The notes beneath the pieces were generated by a model. The model was given only the letters and a program-made list of their open reading frames with translations, did no database searches and was not told the origin of the DNA. Below are positions 11,751 to 22,908 of a DNA stretch of 64,000 nucleotides, piece after piece (the stretch's first letter is position 1; every line of letters begins with the position of its first letter). The position numbers and the translations under genes are program-made. The stretch comes from Pictodentalium vernedei (lineage: Eukaryota > Mollusca > Scaphopoda > Dentaliida > Dentaliidae), in the NCBI GenBank assembly GCA_031216915.1, contig CM062294.1, positions 388,731,217-388,795,216 on the forward strand. Reading direction: 5' to 3'.

Positions 11751-12008
11751 ATGTCCGGAAAGCACTGCGAGAAGAGATCGTTGACATAACTTGACAACTT
11801 GGCGTTGTTTTAATTTTCTTTCTCGTTGAATGCCCATTCAGATGTTCACTTGGCCCGACAATAAATTCAAGACAAAAATATGTCCGGAAAGCACTGCGAG
11901 AAGAGATCGTTGACATAACTTGACAACTTGGCGTTGTTTTAATTTTCTTTCTCATTGAATGCCCATTCAGATGTTCACTTGGCCGACAATAAATTCAAGA
12001 CAAAAATA
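11751..12008. repeat. Two-copy 129 bp tandem repeat inside the hAT element
   Basis: The block starting ATGTCCGGAAAGCACTGCGAG occurs at 11751 and again at 11880 and is almost identical over 129 bp. Differences are one extra C in the GGCCCGACA stretch and CTCG versus CTCA. It lies in the 3' subterminal part of the hAT transposon. Confidence 0.85.
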
Positions 12009-12690
12009 TGGACAGAAGTTAAGGTGTAACTGCCCAGAGACATTTGAGACAAACCACTAAATTGAAACATGAGAATTAAAAGCACAAATGTAATACAAGT
12101 GGCACATTAATATCCATGGGTTAAAGTCGACTACAGCCGCTAACTTCACGAACGTTAGCATGGCTAAATACATGTACATCTTATAGGAACCTCATTTTAT
12201 TATAATGTTTGGTTGTTTTTGTGTTATCAGGATTCGGGTCTTGTAGATTTCAGTCCGTTCTCAACTCAATAACTCAGTATACATCAAAAGCAGCGAAGGC
12301 GTTAAACTGTGTTAGTTTCTGCATTAGTTAACTTGAATACTGACGCAGGGCTCATTTACACAAATTGCTTTTACTTCATTCCAACTTCCAAGCACCAACG
12401 CCAAACAATGCAAAGAAACTAAAGAGGTTTTCCTCCCACAGTTTTCTAACATAATAATGGGAGCGTTCCAGGCGACATGCCCCCATTATTGTGTTAGAAG
12501 ATTCTGGGACTGGGCGCGGGCCTCAGGCCCATAGCTGGATATTTCGGTAGTATAGATGGGGCATGAACAGGTTACAAGTTAAAACAGCTCCAATTTGCAA
12601 AAGACACAAAACGAACGTTTAATTTCCTGTTCTAAAAACTCAAAATGTACATGTATAACAGGTACAGATAAGATATTGAAAACTAAAAGG
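12009..12690. other. hAT subterminal non-coding region
   Basis: Non-coding part of the hAT element, between the 129 bp repeat and P3. It holds an inverted pair, TAACATAATAATGGG / CCCATTATTGTGTTA, near 12448-12500. Confidence 0.5.
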
Positions 12691-15422
12691 AACAAGAGGC
12701 CCCAGGGGGCCTGAGGGCGCTCACCTGACATGGTAGCCTAAATATCAACCCAGAGAATTGATTTCCACAAGTTGCATCTGCTCCTCCTAAGAAAAGCTGA
12801 AACCAAATATCCAAATATTCTGACCAGTGGATCTAAAAAAAGATTTTTAAAGAATATTCCTCATACTGAACTAAGTCATAATTCGGGCTCCCACAGGGAG
12901 CCCATATATGAACCCAGGGACTTGGCTTTAACAAACCTGAATCTCACACCCCTAAGGATTCTGCACACCAAATATCAAAACATTCCGACTGCTGGATCTG
13001 AAGAAGAAGATTTTTAAAGAAAATTCCTCATTTTGAACCAAGTTACAATTCGAGCTCCCACAATCAGCCCAAATATGGAACTAGGGACATGGCTTGAACA
13101 AACTTGAATCTTACCCCCCTAAGGATGCTGCATAAAAAATATCAAAAGCATTCATCTGCTGGATCTAAAGATTTTTAAAGAAAATTCCTCATTTTGAACT
13201 AAGTTGTCATTCAGGCTCCCATAGTGAGCCCAAATATGAACCACTTGGCTTGAACAAACTTGAATCTCAGCCCCCAAGGTTGCTCCATGCCAAATATCAA
13301 AACATTCCAACTGCTGAATCTGAAGAAGAAGATTTTTAAAGAAAAATTCCTCATATTGACTAAGTTATAATTTGGGCTCCCACAGGGAGCCCACATATGG
13401 ACCCATGGACTTGGCTTTAACACACTTGAATCCCCCCCTCCCCCCAAGGATGCTACTCACCACATATCAAACCATTCGGACTGCTGGATCTGAAGAAGAA
13501 GATTTTTTAAGAAAATTCCTCATTTCGAACAAAGTTACAATTCAAGCTCCCACAGTGAGCCCAAATATGGACCTAGGGACAGGGCTTGAACAAACTTGAA
13601 TCTCACCCCCCTAAGGATGCTGCATACCAAATATCACAAGATTCTGCCTGCTGGATCTTGAGAAGAAGATTTTCAAAGAAATTTGCCTGAAATGCACTAA
13701 GTTCGAATTTGGGCTTCTATCGTGAGCCCAAATATGAATCCAGGTGGCTGATTTGAACAAACTGGAATCAGATCCACCCCACAATGTTGCATACCAAATA
13801 TCAAAAGATTCTGCCTGCAGGATCTGGAGAAGAAGATTTTTGAAGAAATTTGCCTGAAATGCACTAAGTTCAAATTCGAGCTTCTATAGTGAGCCCAAAT
13901 ATGAATCTAGGGAGCCGATTTGAACAAAATAGAATCAGATCCACCCCACAATGTTGCATACCAAATATCAAAAGATTCTGCCTGCTGGATCTGGAGAAGA
14001 AGATTTTTTAAGAAATTTGCCTGAAAAGCACTAAGTTCAAATTTGGGCTCCTATACTGAGCCCAAATATAAACCCAGGGAGCCGATTTGAACAAACTTGA
14101 ATCAGATCCACCCCACAATGTTGCATACCCAATATCAAAAGATTCTGCCTGCTGGATCTTGAGAAGAAGATTTTCAAAGAAATTTGCCTGAAATGCACTA
14201 AGTTCAAATTTGGGCTCCTATACTGAGCCCAAATATAAACCCAAGGGGCCGATTTGAACAAACTTGAATCAGATCCACCCCACAATGTTGCATACCAAAT
14301 ATCAAAAGATTCTGCCTGCTGGATCTGGAGAAGAAGATTTTCAAAGAAATTTACCTGAAATGCAGTAAGTTCAAATTTGGGCTCCTATACTGAGCCCAAA
14401 TATAAACCCAGGGGGCCAATTTGAACAAACTTGAATCAGATCCACCCCACAATGTTGCATACCAAATATCAAAAGATTCTGCCTGCTGCATCTGGAGAAG
14501 AAGATTTTTTAAGAAATTTGCCTGAAATGCACTAAGTTCGAAATCGGGCTCCTATACTGAGCCCAAATATGAACCCAGGGGGCCGATTTGAACAACCTTG
14601 AATCAGATCCACCCTCCAATGTTGCATACCAAATATCAAAAGATTCTGCCTGCTGGATCTGGAGAAGAAGATTTTTTAATGTTTTTCCCATTGCCTACAG
14701 TGTTAAAAAGTGCTGACTCAGCATTTTTTCAAAGTCCCGAAACTGTACCCTATGATAAAACCGATGGCAATTTTTTTTTACCAGTTCTTTCTGTTGGTCC
14801 TAAGGAAGCTTCACACCAAATAAAAATTCTCGGTGCCGTGCAGTTTTGGAGATATGGGCGTTTTAATTTTTTTCTATTTTTAGCTCCTGCGGTTCCCACG
14901 GGGCTACAGGAAAAAAAATTTCTGCATAAATTAGGTACTTATGACCCAATAAGCCCTCACATAAAATTTGGTTCAAATTGGCCTCTCGGTTTAAAAAATA
15001 GAAATTTGGGGTGGGGCCAAAATTTTTGCTCCTCCCATAACATCGCCAAGTATAGACCTACAAACTTCTCTTGAACAAACTTGAGTCTACACCTCAAAAG
15101 GAAGCTGCATACCAAATATCAAGTCTCTGCTATTGCTGGTTCTTGAGAAGAAGATTTTTTAAGAATTGGAGCATTTTTGCCCCACCCCTCTGCTCAATAT
15201 GAGCCGAAACCTAATTTGCCCAAAAATCAAAATGCCGCTATATAACCCCTACTCACATGAAATTTCATTAACATGCGGCCAGTGGTTTGGAAGAAAAAGA
15301 CCCAAACACCACCTTCACGCCGGACGACGGACGACAGACGACGGACGCCGGACGATGGACGACGGACGACAGACGAAAAGTGATCAGAAAAGCTCACCCT
15401 GACTTTCAGTCAGGTGAGCTAA
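12691..15422 (+). mobile_element. Hairpin-ended element P3 inside the hAT transposon
   Basis: It starts AACAAGAGGCCCCAGG with GCGCTCACCTGAC and ends CCTGAC-TTTCA-GTCAGG-TGAG-CTAA, a 6 bp stem hairpin followed by CTAA. That matches the Helitron 3' rule (hairpin then CTRR). The 5' end does not start with TC, so a canonical Helitron is not shown. The interior holds about eleven monomers, an SGCTGACTCAGCATTTTTTC right part shared with P2 and P6, and a GACGGACGACGG-rich tract at 15320-15378. Short frames inside are by-products of the tandem repeats. Confidence 0.7.
13640..14700 (+). repeat. Homogenised 167 bp tandem array in P3
   Basis: The anchor ACAATGTTGCATACC recurs at 13781, 13948, 14115, 14282, 14449 and (CCAATG variant) 14616, exactly 167 bp apart each time. 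Monomers share AAAAGATTCTGCCTGCTGGATCT-like and GAGCCCAAATAT blocks. To the left the monomers are more diverged and shorter, so the right side was homogenised more recently. Confidence 0.85.
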
Positions 15423-15743
15423 CAAGTTCACAAATCACAACCTGGGTTCAATTAAATAGTATACAACTTTTACAATTGTAATTTCCGAAATTGTAAATGT
15501 TATGTGCCACAGGAAATGGTAGAAATTGTTTGCTGGTCCCCTAAGCGACGTGGATGTTTACCTTTGGGTGAACTGCCTCGTCGCTTGATGTACTATCAAT
15601 TTATCAAACAATTTTGACCATTTACTGCAGAGTATAAACTTTCAATTCCAATGATTACAACTGTAGAAGGTTTATATTATATTGTTGGTCCCTGCTGAAC
15701 GTTGGGACACAGTACAGACCAAAACAATTAGAATCTCAGTCTC
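15423..15743. other. hAT 3' untranslated region
   Basis: Non-coding sequence between P3 and the transposase stop. It contains a short inverted pair around AGCGACG / CGTCGCT (15543-15580). No gene seen. Confidence 0.5.
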
Positions 15744-17264
15744 TCAGAACAACAAATCTACGTTCTTCTTAGTCCAGATCAACAAAGATGCATTCTGATT
15801 CGACAAACTTAGTCTTTTGTCAGTGAGAACGTTACCAGCAGCAGAGTTAACACGTTCAGATGAGGTATTAGTGGCTTGAATTGACAGAATAGAGCCTGCA
15901 GCTCTTGACAATAATGGGAACTCGGAATAGGAACTCGACCAAAAATTCAAAGGATCACCATCCTGTGAAAGAAGAGGTCTTGCTGTGTAAGTTTCAATTT
16001 CCACATTCAGCTGTTCACATAGACTCAGGTGTCCTTTACGGCTAGTAATCTGCTGTTCAGCTCGTCTCGCACAAGAAAACATCAACTGCTTCAGACTTGT
16101 ATTAGAGTCTGATTTTGATATTTTAGGTGGTGTCTCATCTAACTCGGTGGAACTGTCACTCGCGCTCTGCGCTTCAGAGATATCACGTTGACTGATGGTT
16201 GGGCCTTCAAGATTACGAATTCCTTCAATGAACAACTTTGCATTCTCGAAACACTCAACCGAACTCTTGGTATTTTTGAATCGTGGATCTAGCAGAGTTG
16301 CAGCATTGAGTTCTGGGAGGCTTGGATCAAACCTAGTCGAGATCTGTTTGACAAGCTCTTGTTGGAATTCCTTCACACCTTTGGCCTCAGTCTTCTGAAG
16401 CTGATCCTTTAAAATTGAAATACAAGGAACAAACAATGACAGACTCACACTGCTGCCAGTGCTTAAGATTCCAGTAGCTTCTGCTGGTGGTCTGAGTATG
16501 GGAATATCAAACTTGAGGGTGTCAGCCATTGCTGGAGTTAAACACTGAGGTGGATCCGCTGCACATCGGCATCGTGCTTGACACTCAACCAAGGCGAGAG
16601 ATATGGGTGTTGTGTTAGCTTCAATCCACTCCAATAGTTTGAAGGTGCTACTGAATCTGGTGACAGCGTCTAGTGGGGAGTTACTCTCTGCTAGGCCTTG
16701 TTCCTTTTGGTGTTTGTGCAAACACTGTAGTCCAACACTAGACGAGTTAAAGAAGTTGGCCATTCTGGGCACCAAGGAAATTAGTTTCTTGATCATTGCC
16801 TGCACATCAAGGGCTGCATTAATTGCCAATTGTAACTTATGGGCAGCACACCCGAGCCATCTGAGATCGAGCATTCTTACTGTAGCTGGCATAACATTCG
16901 TTGTGTCAGTTGTGGCAAACAATATTTTGCTGTTGACATCTAAATCTTGTTCCAGCAGCTGTTCACGTATTTTATCAGCTGTACCTTTGACAGTACGGTC
17001 AGCATCTCTGTCCTCAAGGTTTATGACTGACAGACAAATACTGAGTAATTTCCAGTCAATGGATACATAATGGATAGTTATGACAAGGTAGTTGGTTTTA
17101 TTATCAGCTTTCCAATGATCAAATGTTATATTTATTTGATTATTCTTACTTTCTGACTTTATTTTGGCTGTCAACTTTTCCTCCAACTCGGTTTTAAGGT
17201 CTCCTAATTTCCGGGTCAGTGTCGTTGGGTGGGGTGGGGTGTAGATACCATCGGTAAGAACCAT
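15744..17264 (-). pseudogene. hAT transposase, catalytic body
   Basis: This frame of about 500 codons is the RNase H-like core and C-terminal dimerisation region of a hAT-superfamily transposase, which cuts and pastes the element. The expected acidic residues are visible: D49 in ITFDHW, D120 in ATTDTTN, and E470 in SSERVNSAAG. The C-x2-H motif C139-AA-H142 sits in LGCAAHKLQLA, and a DPLNFW block precedes the C-terminus. Usual copies read ERVFSAAG; here F is N. The first codons (MVLTDGIY...) are not a true start: the protein continues upstream in another frame at about 17265, so a frameshift separates body from N-terminus. It is non-functional unless the shift is a sequencing error. Confidence 0.85.
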
Positions 17265-17727
17265 ACATGGGTGTCTGAAACTCTGAATCCCACACCAGCT
17301 GACAGTTCGAATGGTCGGCTGTCGGAAACGATGAATCGAAGTACGGCATTGTCATATTTCATTCTAACGCTGCTGTTTATTTTGCGACGGGCAAAGGCAA
17401 AGGACCCGAGATTTGTTTGAAGGGTTCCTTTTGCAGAGGAAGTAGAACCATTAGCCAATACACTGAGTGTCTGTGTCACTCCCTTTGATGCCTTTGATTC
17501 ATTAAACTTTTGTCGCGCTTACTGATGGAGAGACAAATGTTTTCGTTCCAGGTGTACCCAAAGATGTGATGTAGTACCACGTGCCTGTTTTGTTAAACTT
17601 GAGTAGCAGGCATTACAAACAAAGCAGTCTTTTTTAGCCTTTTCATCAAACTTCACTGTGAAGTATTCTCGTATAACAGAAGAATGAGAAGATGGTTGCT
17701 TAACTTGCTTTCTACTGCTAGTAGCCA
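17216..17727 (-). pseudogene. hAT transposase, BED zinc finger and linker
   Basis: The N-terminus starts at an ATG at 17727 (MATSSRKQ). It has a BED-type DNA-binding finger: C-x2-C in CFVCNAC, then H-x4-H in HLERKH. An in-frame TAA at 17519-17521 ends this part. The same frame then continues with a linker holding FIVSDSRPFELSAGVGFR, the block that in hAT proteins joins the finger to the core. It runs out at 17216 while the core goes on in another frame. So there are two lesions, one stop and one frameshift, in an otherwise collinear gene. Confidence 0.8.
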
Positions 17728-18114
17728 TGATGATCACTATTACCACGCTTCTAAAAAAGTATGAGACTAAACGAACGACAGAGCCGCTGAGCAAACAGGA
17801 TTCCACAAATAACTCTCACACAAATTTCTGGAAATCTATAAATAGCGAATTAGCGATGTGTGTGGTTTTCTGGGAATCTGAAACTGAAAGTGAAACGACT
17901 GAATTTTGCAATGAATTTGACTATTTTTCAGATAGAAACATTGAAACTAGAAGAGTTCGCTCCTTATTTCAACCGATGTCGACATTGTCAAACACTGATT
18001 GTTTTCCTCGAACCTTCATTTGACTAACGAATCGGCAAACTATTCGAGATTGTTATACGAATACCAAAGCGATGTCGACATCGAATCGAATACTCGAAGC
18101 TTTGCTGGACCCTA
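17728..18114. other. hAT 5' region upstream of the transposase
   Basis: Promoter and 5' untranslated side of the hAT transposon up to its TIR. It has GATGTCGACATCG motifs near 17970 (variant) and 18072. No separate gene seen. Confidence 0.5.
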
Positions 18115-18120
18115 GACAGT

Positions 18121-18206
18121 GAATGGGTTAATCAATATGGCATGAGTGCCAGTGCAGAAGGATAATCCTTCCATGATGGCACAAGTGCCATATCAATTAA
18201 CCCATT
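18121..18206. repeat. Inverted repeat next to the hAT insertion
   Basis: Arms GAATGGGTTAATCAATATGGCA and its near-complement TGCCATATCAATTAACCCATTC enclose a hairpin (GGCATGAGTGCCA / GATGGCACAAGTGCC). This is probably a small palindromic MITE into whose edge the hAT element jumped. Confidence 0.6.
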
Positions 18207-20490
18207 CACACATGCCTGTCATTCTGTGTTTATTACATGCCTTCACGTCTCAGGACACTCAGCAATTCATTTGACAGCTATCAACAAGGTATTTCACAAT
18301 CGGTTCAGTTTCGGGTGATCAATAGTCTCCTAATATTTACAAACACATGTGCAATTTGTGGGGAATTCCTGCAGGAAGATTTATAAATAGGCCAAATATG
18401 TGGTGTATGTATGTTTGTACTATTGGAGTACATGCAGATTTGAGCTAGTTCTATTCAATTTGTTATCATTATACAGCTAATAATGATTGGTTTGAACTCT
18501 CCCTTTTAAACTTTAGAAATACTTCTATACACAAAGATGTTTTTATTTACTTTATTGTCTTTGCGATAGCTTATTAGAATGCAATCACTTTGTTTAAACT
18601 GCAAGGCTTCCATGATTGTAGGCAAATGGAAATTCCAAGTAGGCGGGGTTATATTAACCCTTTGAACCCTAGCAGCTGCTTTTCCAGCCAGGAACATGAA
18701 ACGTCATTAAATAGGATGGCTGTTCAGTAAATGTGTGGGGTAGATCAATCAATATTTTCAACATGCCGCCACGAGGCTGCATGTTGAAAATATTGATTGG
18801 TCTACCTCAAATAATGAATATGTACTCTTCTAATTGCTGCCATTGAACTGGCATAGAAGATACCACTAGAGTTCAAATGGTTAAGTTTTGACAGATGACG
18901 TGATCGTCTAAAAATAGTCTGTCAACGATTTCTGTTTGGCACATGTGTATGGAATGCATTTTCATTTTCCGCACAGTTTTGTGTTGCTGTAGACAGGGAT
19001 TTCATAGAACAGACGTGCAATAATATCATTTATTGGTGTTTACTGTAACTGCCAGCTTCTATGACCATATGAAATGCATGATTCTGGGTAAATAATCAGC
19101 AAATGATAAGGTAAGATGGTCAATGACATCAAAATATGCTTGATAACTGAAATGACTGGAAAAAAAAATAATGCAAATTATTAAAAAACAGGAATAGTTC
19201 AATGAAATGGGTGAGTTTATAGTTTGTATAAATATGACAGTTAATATTAGTGTGGTTTCTGAAGTTAGTTGAAGCTGTATGCCAAGAATTAATAAAACCA
19301 TAATCCATTTAATTAGAGCTACATGTAGATAAGGACTACAAAATCAGACAAAATAAAATATAAAATAACATTAAAAATTTCTAACCTATAGTACTCATAG
19401 AGTTTAGGTACTCAATTGCCCTCCACTGTGTTGATAGAACAAAGATTGGGGAGTTTAAACCCCATGTAGGCCATGTTATGCTGTTACTCCTCCAACTCCA
19501 CAATTAATTTCTTCCACTTTACTTCTCAGTGGCAAGGGTTAATTTATGAGCACATTTTTGATGTACCTCTCAGTGACAATATATATTTAAATCCTTTATC
19601 TGACGTGAGTGAAAGATGACATTTGTAAAAGAATATCTTGAATAACTAAATAATTTCATTTTGCCACAATACAATAGCTTATGAAGTTTTCATTGGAAGA
19701 AGCAGGACAACTTACTTTCCAAGAACAGGGAAATTATTAAAATAAATTTTTGTGCCATTATTGTGGGGTACAAGATTATGTGAGAATTTGATTCATTAAA
19801 AGATTTCTGTTTTATGAACATTTCGTCATCGAGTCATATTCTGTGAACAGTCCCTTAAAAGAAAGCCAAGAATCATTTAAATTTCTGGTATTGAATATGA
19901 TTGTCTTGTTCTGAAAGAGATGTCTGCAGTAGAAAGGTCTCATAGAATCAAAATGTTTTGTAGGAGTAGTGAGGAATACTACCAACACATTACCATGTGC
20001 ATGGCACAAAGTCAGTATATTAAATAAACCAAAACATATGATAAATTCATCTTCAAATGTTTTTTATTCTTGACACCAAACAAGAAAAGGTTTACCAAAG
20101 TTCAACAAAATCCATTGGGAACTTATAGAGAAGCAGTCCAGACAAGATTTAACTATAAAAAAATTAAGGGACATAACTACGACAAGGTTCGTGGACAAGA
20201 ATGCCATGAAATGTGCATGAGGACTTCATACTTGGAATGTTTTTCCATGTACCACAAAAGCCAACTGTCACATGAAGAGAAAGAAGTAATTTGCAATGGA
20301 TAGATGGACACAGAAAGATAACACTATGTTTATGTTTACTGACATAAAAGACTACTTTCAACATCTATGTTTATATTATGGCTGCAACAGAGGCATGGAG
20401 GCAAGTTTAACCCTTACAGGTCTATTTCTGAAACTTATGACCTAAGAACAGATGCCCTTAATATGCCATCAAGAGGAGGACCTGCTGCCA
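18207..20490. other. Non-coding stretch with small palindromes
   Basis: No gene recognised. It contains a strong inverted repeat at 18739-18806 (GATCAATCAATATTTTCAACATG and complement) and a family-E-like TTTATTGGTGTTTA remnant near 19027. Blocks at 19080-19260 are shared in scrambled order with 0.32-0.48 kb. The frame at 20070-20303 has a GGGACATAACTACGAC block of the type found in old molluscan repeats, and I do not call it a gene. Confidence 0.45.
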
Positions 20491-20494
20491 ACAG

Positions 20495-20640
20495 ACAAAT
20501 TACCTAGGCAGTGGTTTCTAGTCAGTCTTGGCTGCTTGCTAAGGTAGCCAAGACTTGACTGGAAATCACTGCTCAGCCACTGGACATGTACAGGCTGAGG
20601 TCAGGTGTGAATTCAAGACAATTGTCAGGGCCCTTGAGGG
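20495..20640. repeat. Repeat H, hairpin segment, copy 3
   Basis: Matches the segments near 24.78, 24.89 and 25.80 kb. It starts ATTACCTAGGCAGTGGTTT and forms a hairpin from AGTCTTGGCTGC and CAAGACTTGACT, followed by AATTCAAGAC and GCCCTT blocks. Confidence 0.6.
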
Positions 20641-20705
20641 TTAATCTTTTATTCCTCTGCTGCCCACTTGTACATAGGTATAGGTATTGGTCACTGGATT
20701 CTATT

Positions 20706-20731
20706 TGGGGGGGGGGGGGGGGGAGGGGGGA
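20706..20731. repeat. Poly-G tract
   Basis: Sixteen or more consecutive G, then AGGGGGG. Frames translated across it are artefacts. Confidence 0.9.
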
Positions 20732-21009
20732 CCTGCAGCTGCATGGAATAAGCTGCAGTATTCTAGGTTTATCATCTCTTTGAAACAACACTGGACAACA
20801 TCTCAGTCAAGATCTCATACCACCAGTCTGATTCTGTTTGTAATTCGTTGCAATTATGGTCTGTTTGTTTACCCAGTTTTTATGGAAATTTGCATGCAGG
20901 CAATCATTGATGTAATGTGATGAGACTTTACTTACAAATATGTACAGGTATTCTTTCCTGTCCTAGTGATAGATACTCCAAACAAGTATTTAATTCCACA
21001 TTTTCCACA

Positions 21010-21249
21010 TTAACCCTTTTCCAATGTAATGGCCAAAAACAGCCAGTGATATTCACATATCCCACCATTTAATTTTCATTATTATTTTCATTTTTTGTCT
21101 TAAAAACATAGCTTATGACCCCTCATTGGAACGAGTTCATTGAGCTCATTCCAATGATGAGTTTTTTTACGCAAAAAATGAAAAAAATGAGTTATTCACA
21201 AATTTTGTTTGCAAGTGTTGCTTGCCTTTAGTGTTAGGTAAAGGGTTAA
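21010..21249. mobile_element. TTAA MITE family A, copy A1
   Basis: It is bounded by TTAA on both sides with inverted ends CCCTTTTCCAATG and CATTGG-like (GTGTTAGGTAAAGGG). The core is a long palindrome around CCCTCATTGGAACGAG. Size, TTAA target and CCC-starting ends are as in piggyBac-superfamily MITEs. The right arm of the palindrome is partly decayed. Confidence 0.75.
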
Positions 21250-21847
21250 AACAATATATTAATGTAATTTGAGGAACTACCCATCATAATCATAAAACTG
21301 AGGTGAATCTTCATTTCTGATTGTATTATTATCAAAATATCAGTCAAATCAATTCTTGATTGAGAAACATTTCTAGCTTTGATTCACAGAAAATGAATAG
21401 TCCAGAATATATCAGCTGGTCTGAAAAGTGAACTGTTGGTTTGCTTTTCCAACCAACTGAAATATTCCAGACAAGTGAATCTAAACATAGACAATGACCT
21501 ATTTGAGAGCTAGACTGGTTCCAGGCCATAACCGTGTCAAATTTTGTGCAGAATTATATTGGTGATCTGAAAGCTTGCATCTCAATATCACTTTATTTTT
21601 CTCTTGCTCTAAAAACAGAAAAAAGGTACCTTAAAACATTAAGGTAACCATTTTTCAGGTTGCCTTAATTTCCAATTTGCAGTCCTGTATTACGTAAGTT
21701 GAAGGGTTAATAGACAGGAGCCTGTAAGATGAATGAAGAATGTTTGATGATGATGGAAGTTACAAGAAAAGTTAACGATATATTACTATTTATAAGAAAC
21801 CACTTGTAAGGCAAAAAAAAAGGAAAAATTATCCAATGTGAATAATT
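21250..21847. other. Non-coding stretch, nothing recognised
   Basis: AT-rich sequence. Minus-strand frames here (for example 21344-21529) have no flanking splice pattern that I find convincing. Confidence 0.4.
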
Positions 21848-22045
21848 TATTTACTGGGGTTCACATTCAGCAGTATTGGCTATATAATGACCACACACAA
21901 GTATGAAATCAAGTTTAGCCAATCATTTATACCTATACTGCCACTGCAGAGGACTTTCCTGAGAAGCATTAGTTTCTGGGTCCTATTGTACCACAGTAAA
22001 TGAGCAATGGTCCTTGCTCCTCCCTGGGTTCCCATAGGAAACATT
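21848..22045 (-). mobile_element. SINE-like family E copy
   Basis: It has a TTATTTACTGGGGTTCACATT tail, then the CAATCATTTATACC, GGACTTTCC and TACCACAGTAAA blocks, ending GGGTTCCCATAGGAAAC. It is diverged from copy 1. Confidence 0.6.
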
Positions 22046-22167
22046 AACAATGAATTGTTTGTTTATTGAGTTTTGGGACCACTTTCACCATCTCTGACTA
22101 TATTATGACATGTGAAGTTTAACCCAACAGTTATATAATATAATATGCCCTATTAGAGAGGACTCAC

Positions 22168-22305
22168 ATTTAAGATCACATCTCTATTAATAGCTTTCAC
22201 GTTATCAAACCCCATGGCTTCAGAGAAGTTATTGACTTGATGCCATCTTGAGGAGGGAGAACAGTTTGAGTGGCGATATATTTCACAGACATACCAGTAA
22301 TCCAC
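22168..22305 (-). CDS. Candidate host exon, unknown protein
   Basis: On the minus strand a 138 bp open block (46 codons) is bounded by a good acceptor, TTTCTGTACAG just above 22305, and a good donor, GTGAGT at 22167-22162. Only one of its three frames is open. It reads VDYWYVCEIYRHSNCSPSS... and is not low-complexity: it has two Cys, two Trp and mixed charge. Both introns would be phase 0. A piece of a TTAA MITE (CCCCTTATTGGAACGAG) begins just upstream in the presumed intron. I recognise no domain. It lies on the same strand as the LDL-A exon at 49.6 kb, so it could be a downstream exon of the same gene, but chance cannot be excluded. Confidence 0.35.
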
Positions 22306-22321
22306 CTGTACAGAAATCAGT

Positions 22322-22400
22322 AATAACCCCTTATTGGAACGAGCTTGTTGAGTCAAAATGTTGTTTTTGAGATAAAAAATGAAAAACTAATCAAATTTGA
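22322..22400. mobile_element. TTAA MITE family A fragment
   Basis: Carries CCCCTTATTGGAACGAGCTTGTTGAG and GTTTTTGAGATAAAAAATGAAAAAC, half of the family A core. Confidence 0.5.
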
Positions 22401-22908
22401 ATGGCGATTTTTATGAATAACATTGATAAGTTTGAGAATTACGTTTGGTATTGAGGTAAGTATTGTCTTCTTCTTTACAAAACAAATTAACATTTCAAAT
22501 ACTTTTTTTTTCGAAAAAAGTTGTTTTGTATTGTAAAATGATTTGGGTACTATTTTTTAACATTACTGAGATGTAAGTGGAAAGCTTGCCACCATTTATG
22601 GATGTTTTCAAATTTATAACCAGAGCGAGTCCATGAATGGGAAGAATAAATTAAGCACCAGATGGCAGTTTAATTTATTCACACACTTTCCAAAGTTACC
22701 AGATGAATTATCATTTACTTCATGATCTTCCAACTACAAGTTACAACAATAAATCACAGACAACAGTTTTACGACACCACAAAGCCACAAAGATTTTTGA
22801 TTATCGCATCCCAATATTATAAACCGTTTCACAATTGGGTGCTTGTGTGGAAATCATACACTGTGGGGGAAAACAGATTTCTACATAAAACAACACACTC
22901 CTTTTATA
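22401..22908. other. Non-coding stretch, nothing recognised
   Basis: AT-rich with no gene or clear repeat. Confidence 0.4.

Larger units (their letters stand above)
11623..18114 (-). mobile_element. hAT DNA transposon, full length, with nested repeats
   Basis: The ends are TAGGGCCCTGCGAA at 11623 and, at 18114, the reverse complement of TAGGGTCCAGCAAA. They are flanked by an 8 bp near-identical direct repeat, GTCAGTGA (11615-11622) and GACAGTGA (18115-18122), which is the hAT hallmark. Both subterminal regions carry the motif ATGTCGACATCGAATCGAAT (near 11680 and 18073), plausible transposase binding sites. The minus strand encodes a BED-finger hAT transposase (15744-17727) with lesions. The downstream noncoding part has received element P3 (12691-15422). 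Length is 6.5 kb, or about 3.8 kb without P3. Confidence 0.8.

Noticed and set aside
11554-11955. A 133-codon minus-strand frame with an internal repeat
   Set aside because: It arises from the 129 bp duplication (129 is a multiple of 3, so the frame stays open) in hAT noncoding DNA.
15287-15402. Asp/Thr/Arg-rich peptides near 15.3 kb and 4.4 kb
   Set aside because: They are translations of the GACGGACGACGG simple repeat in P3 and P2.
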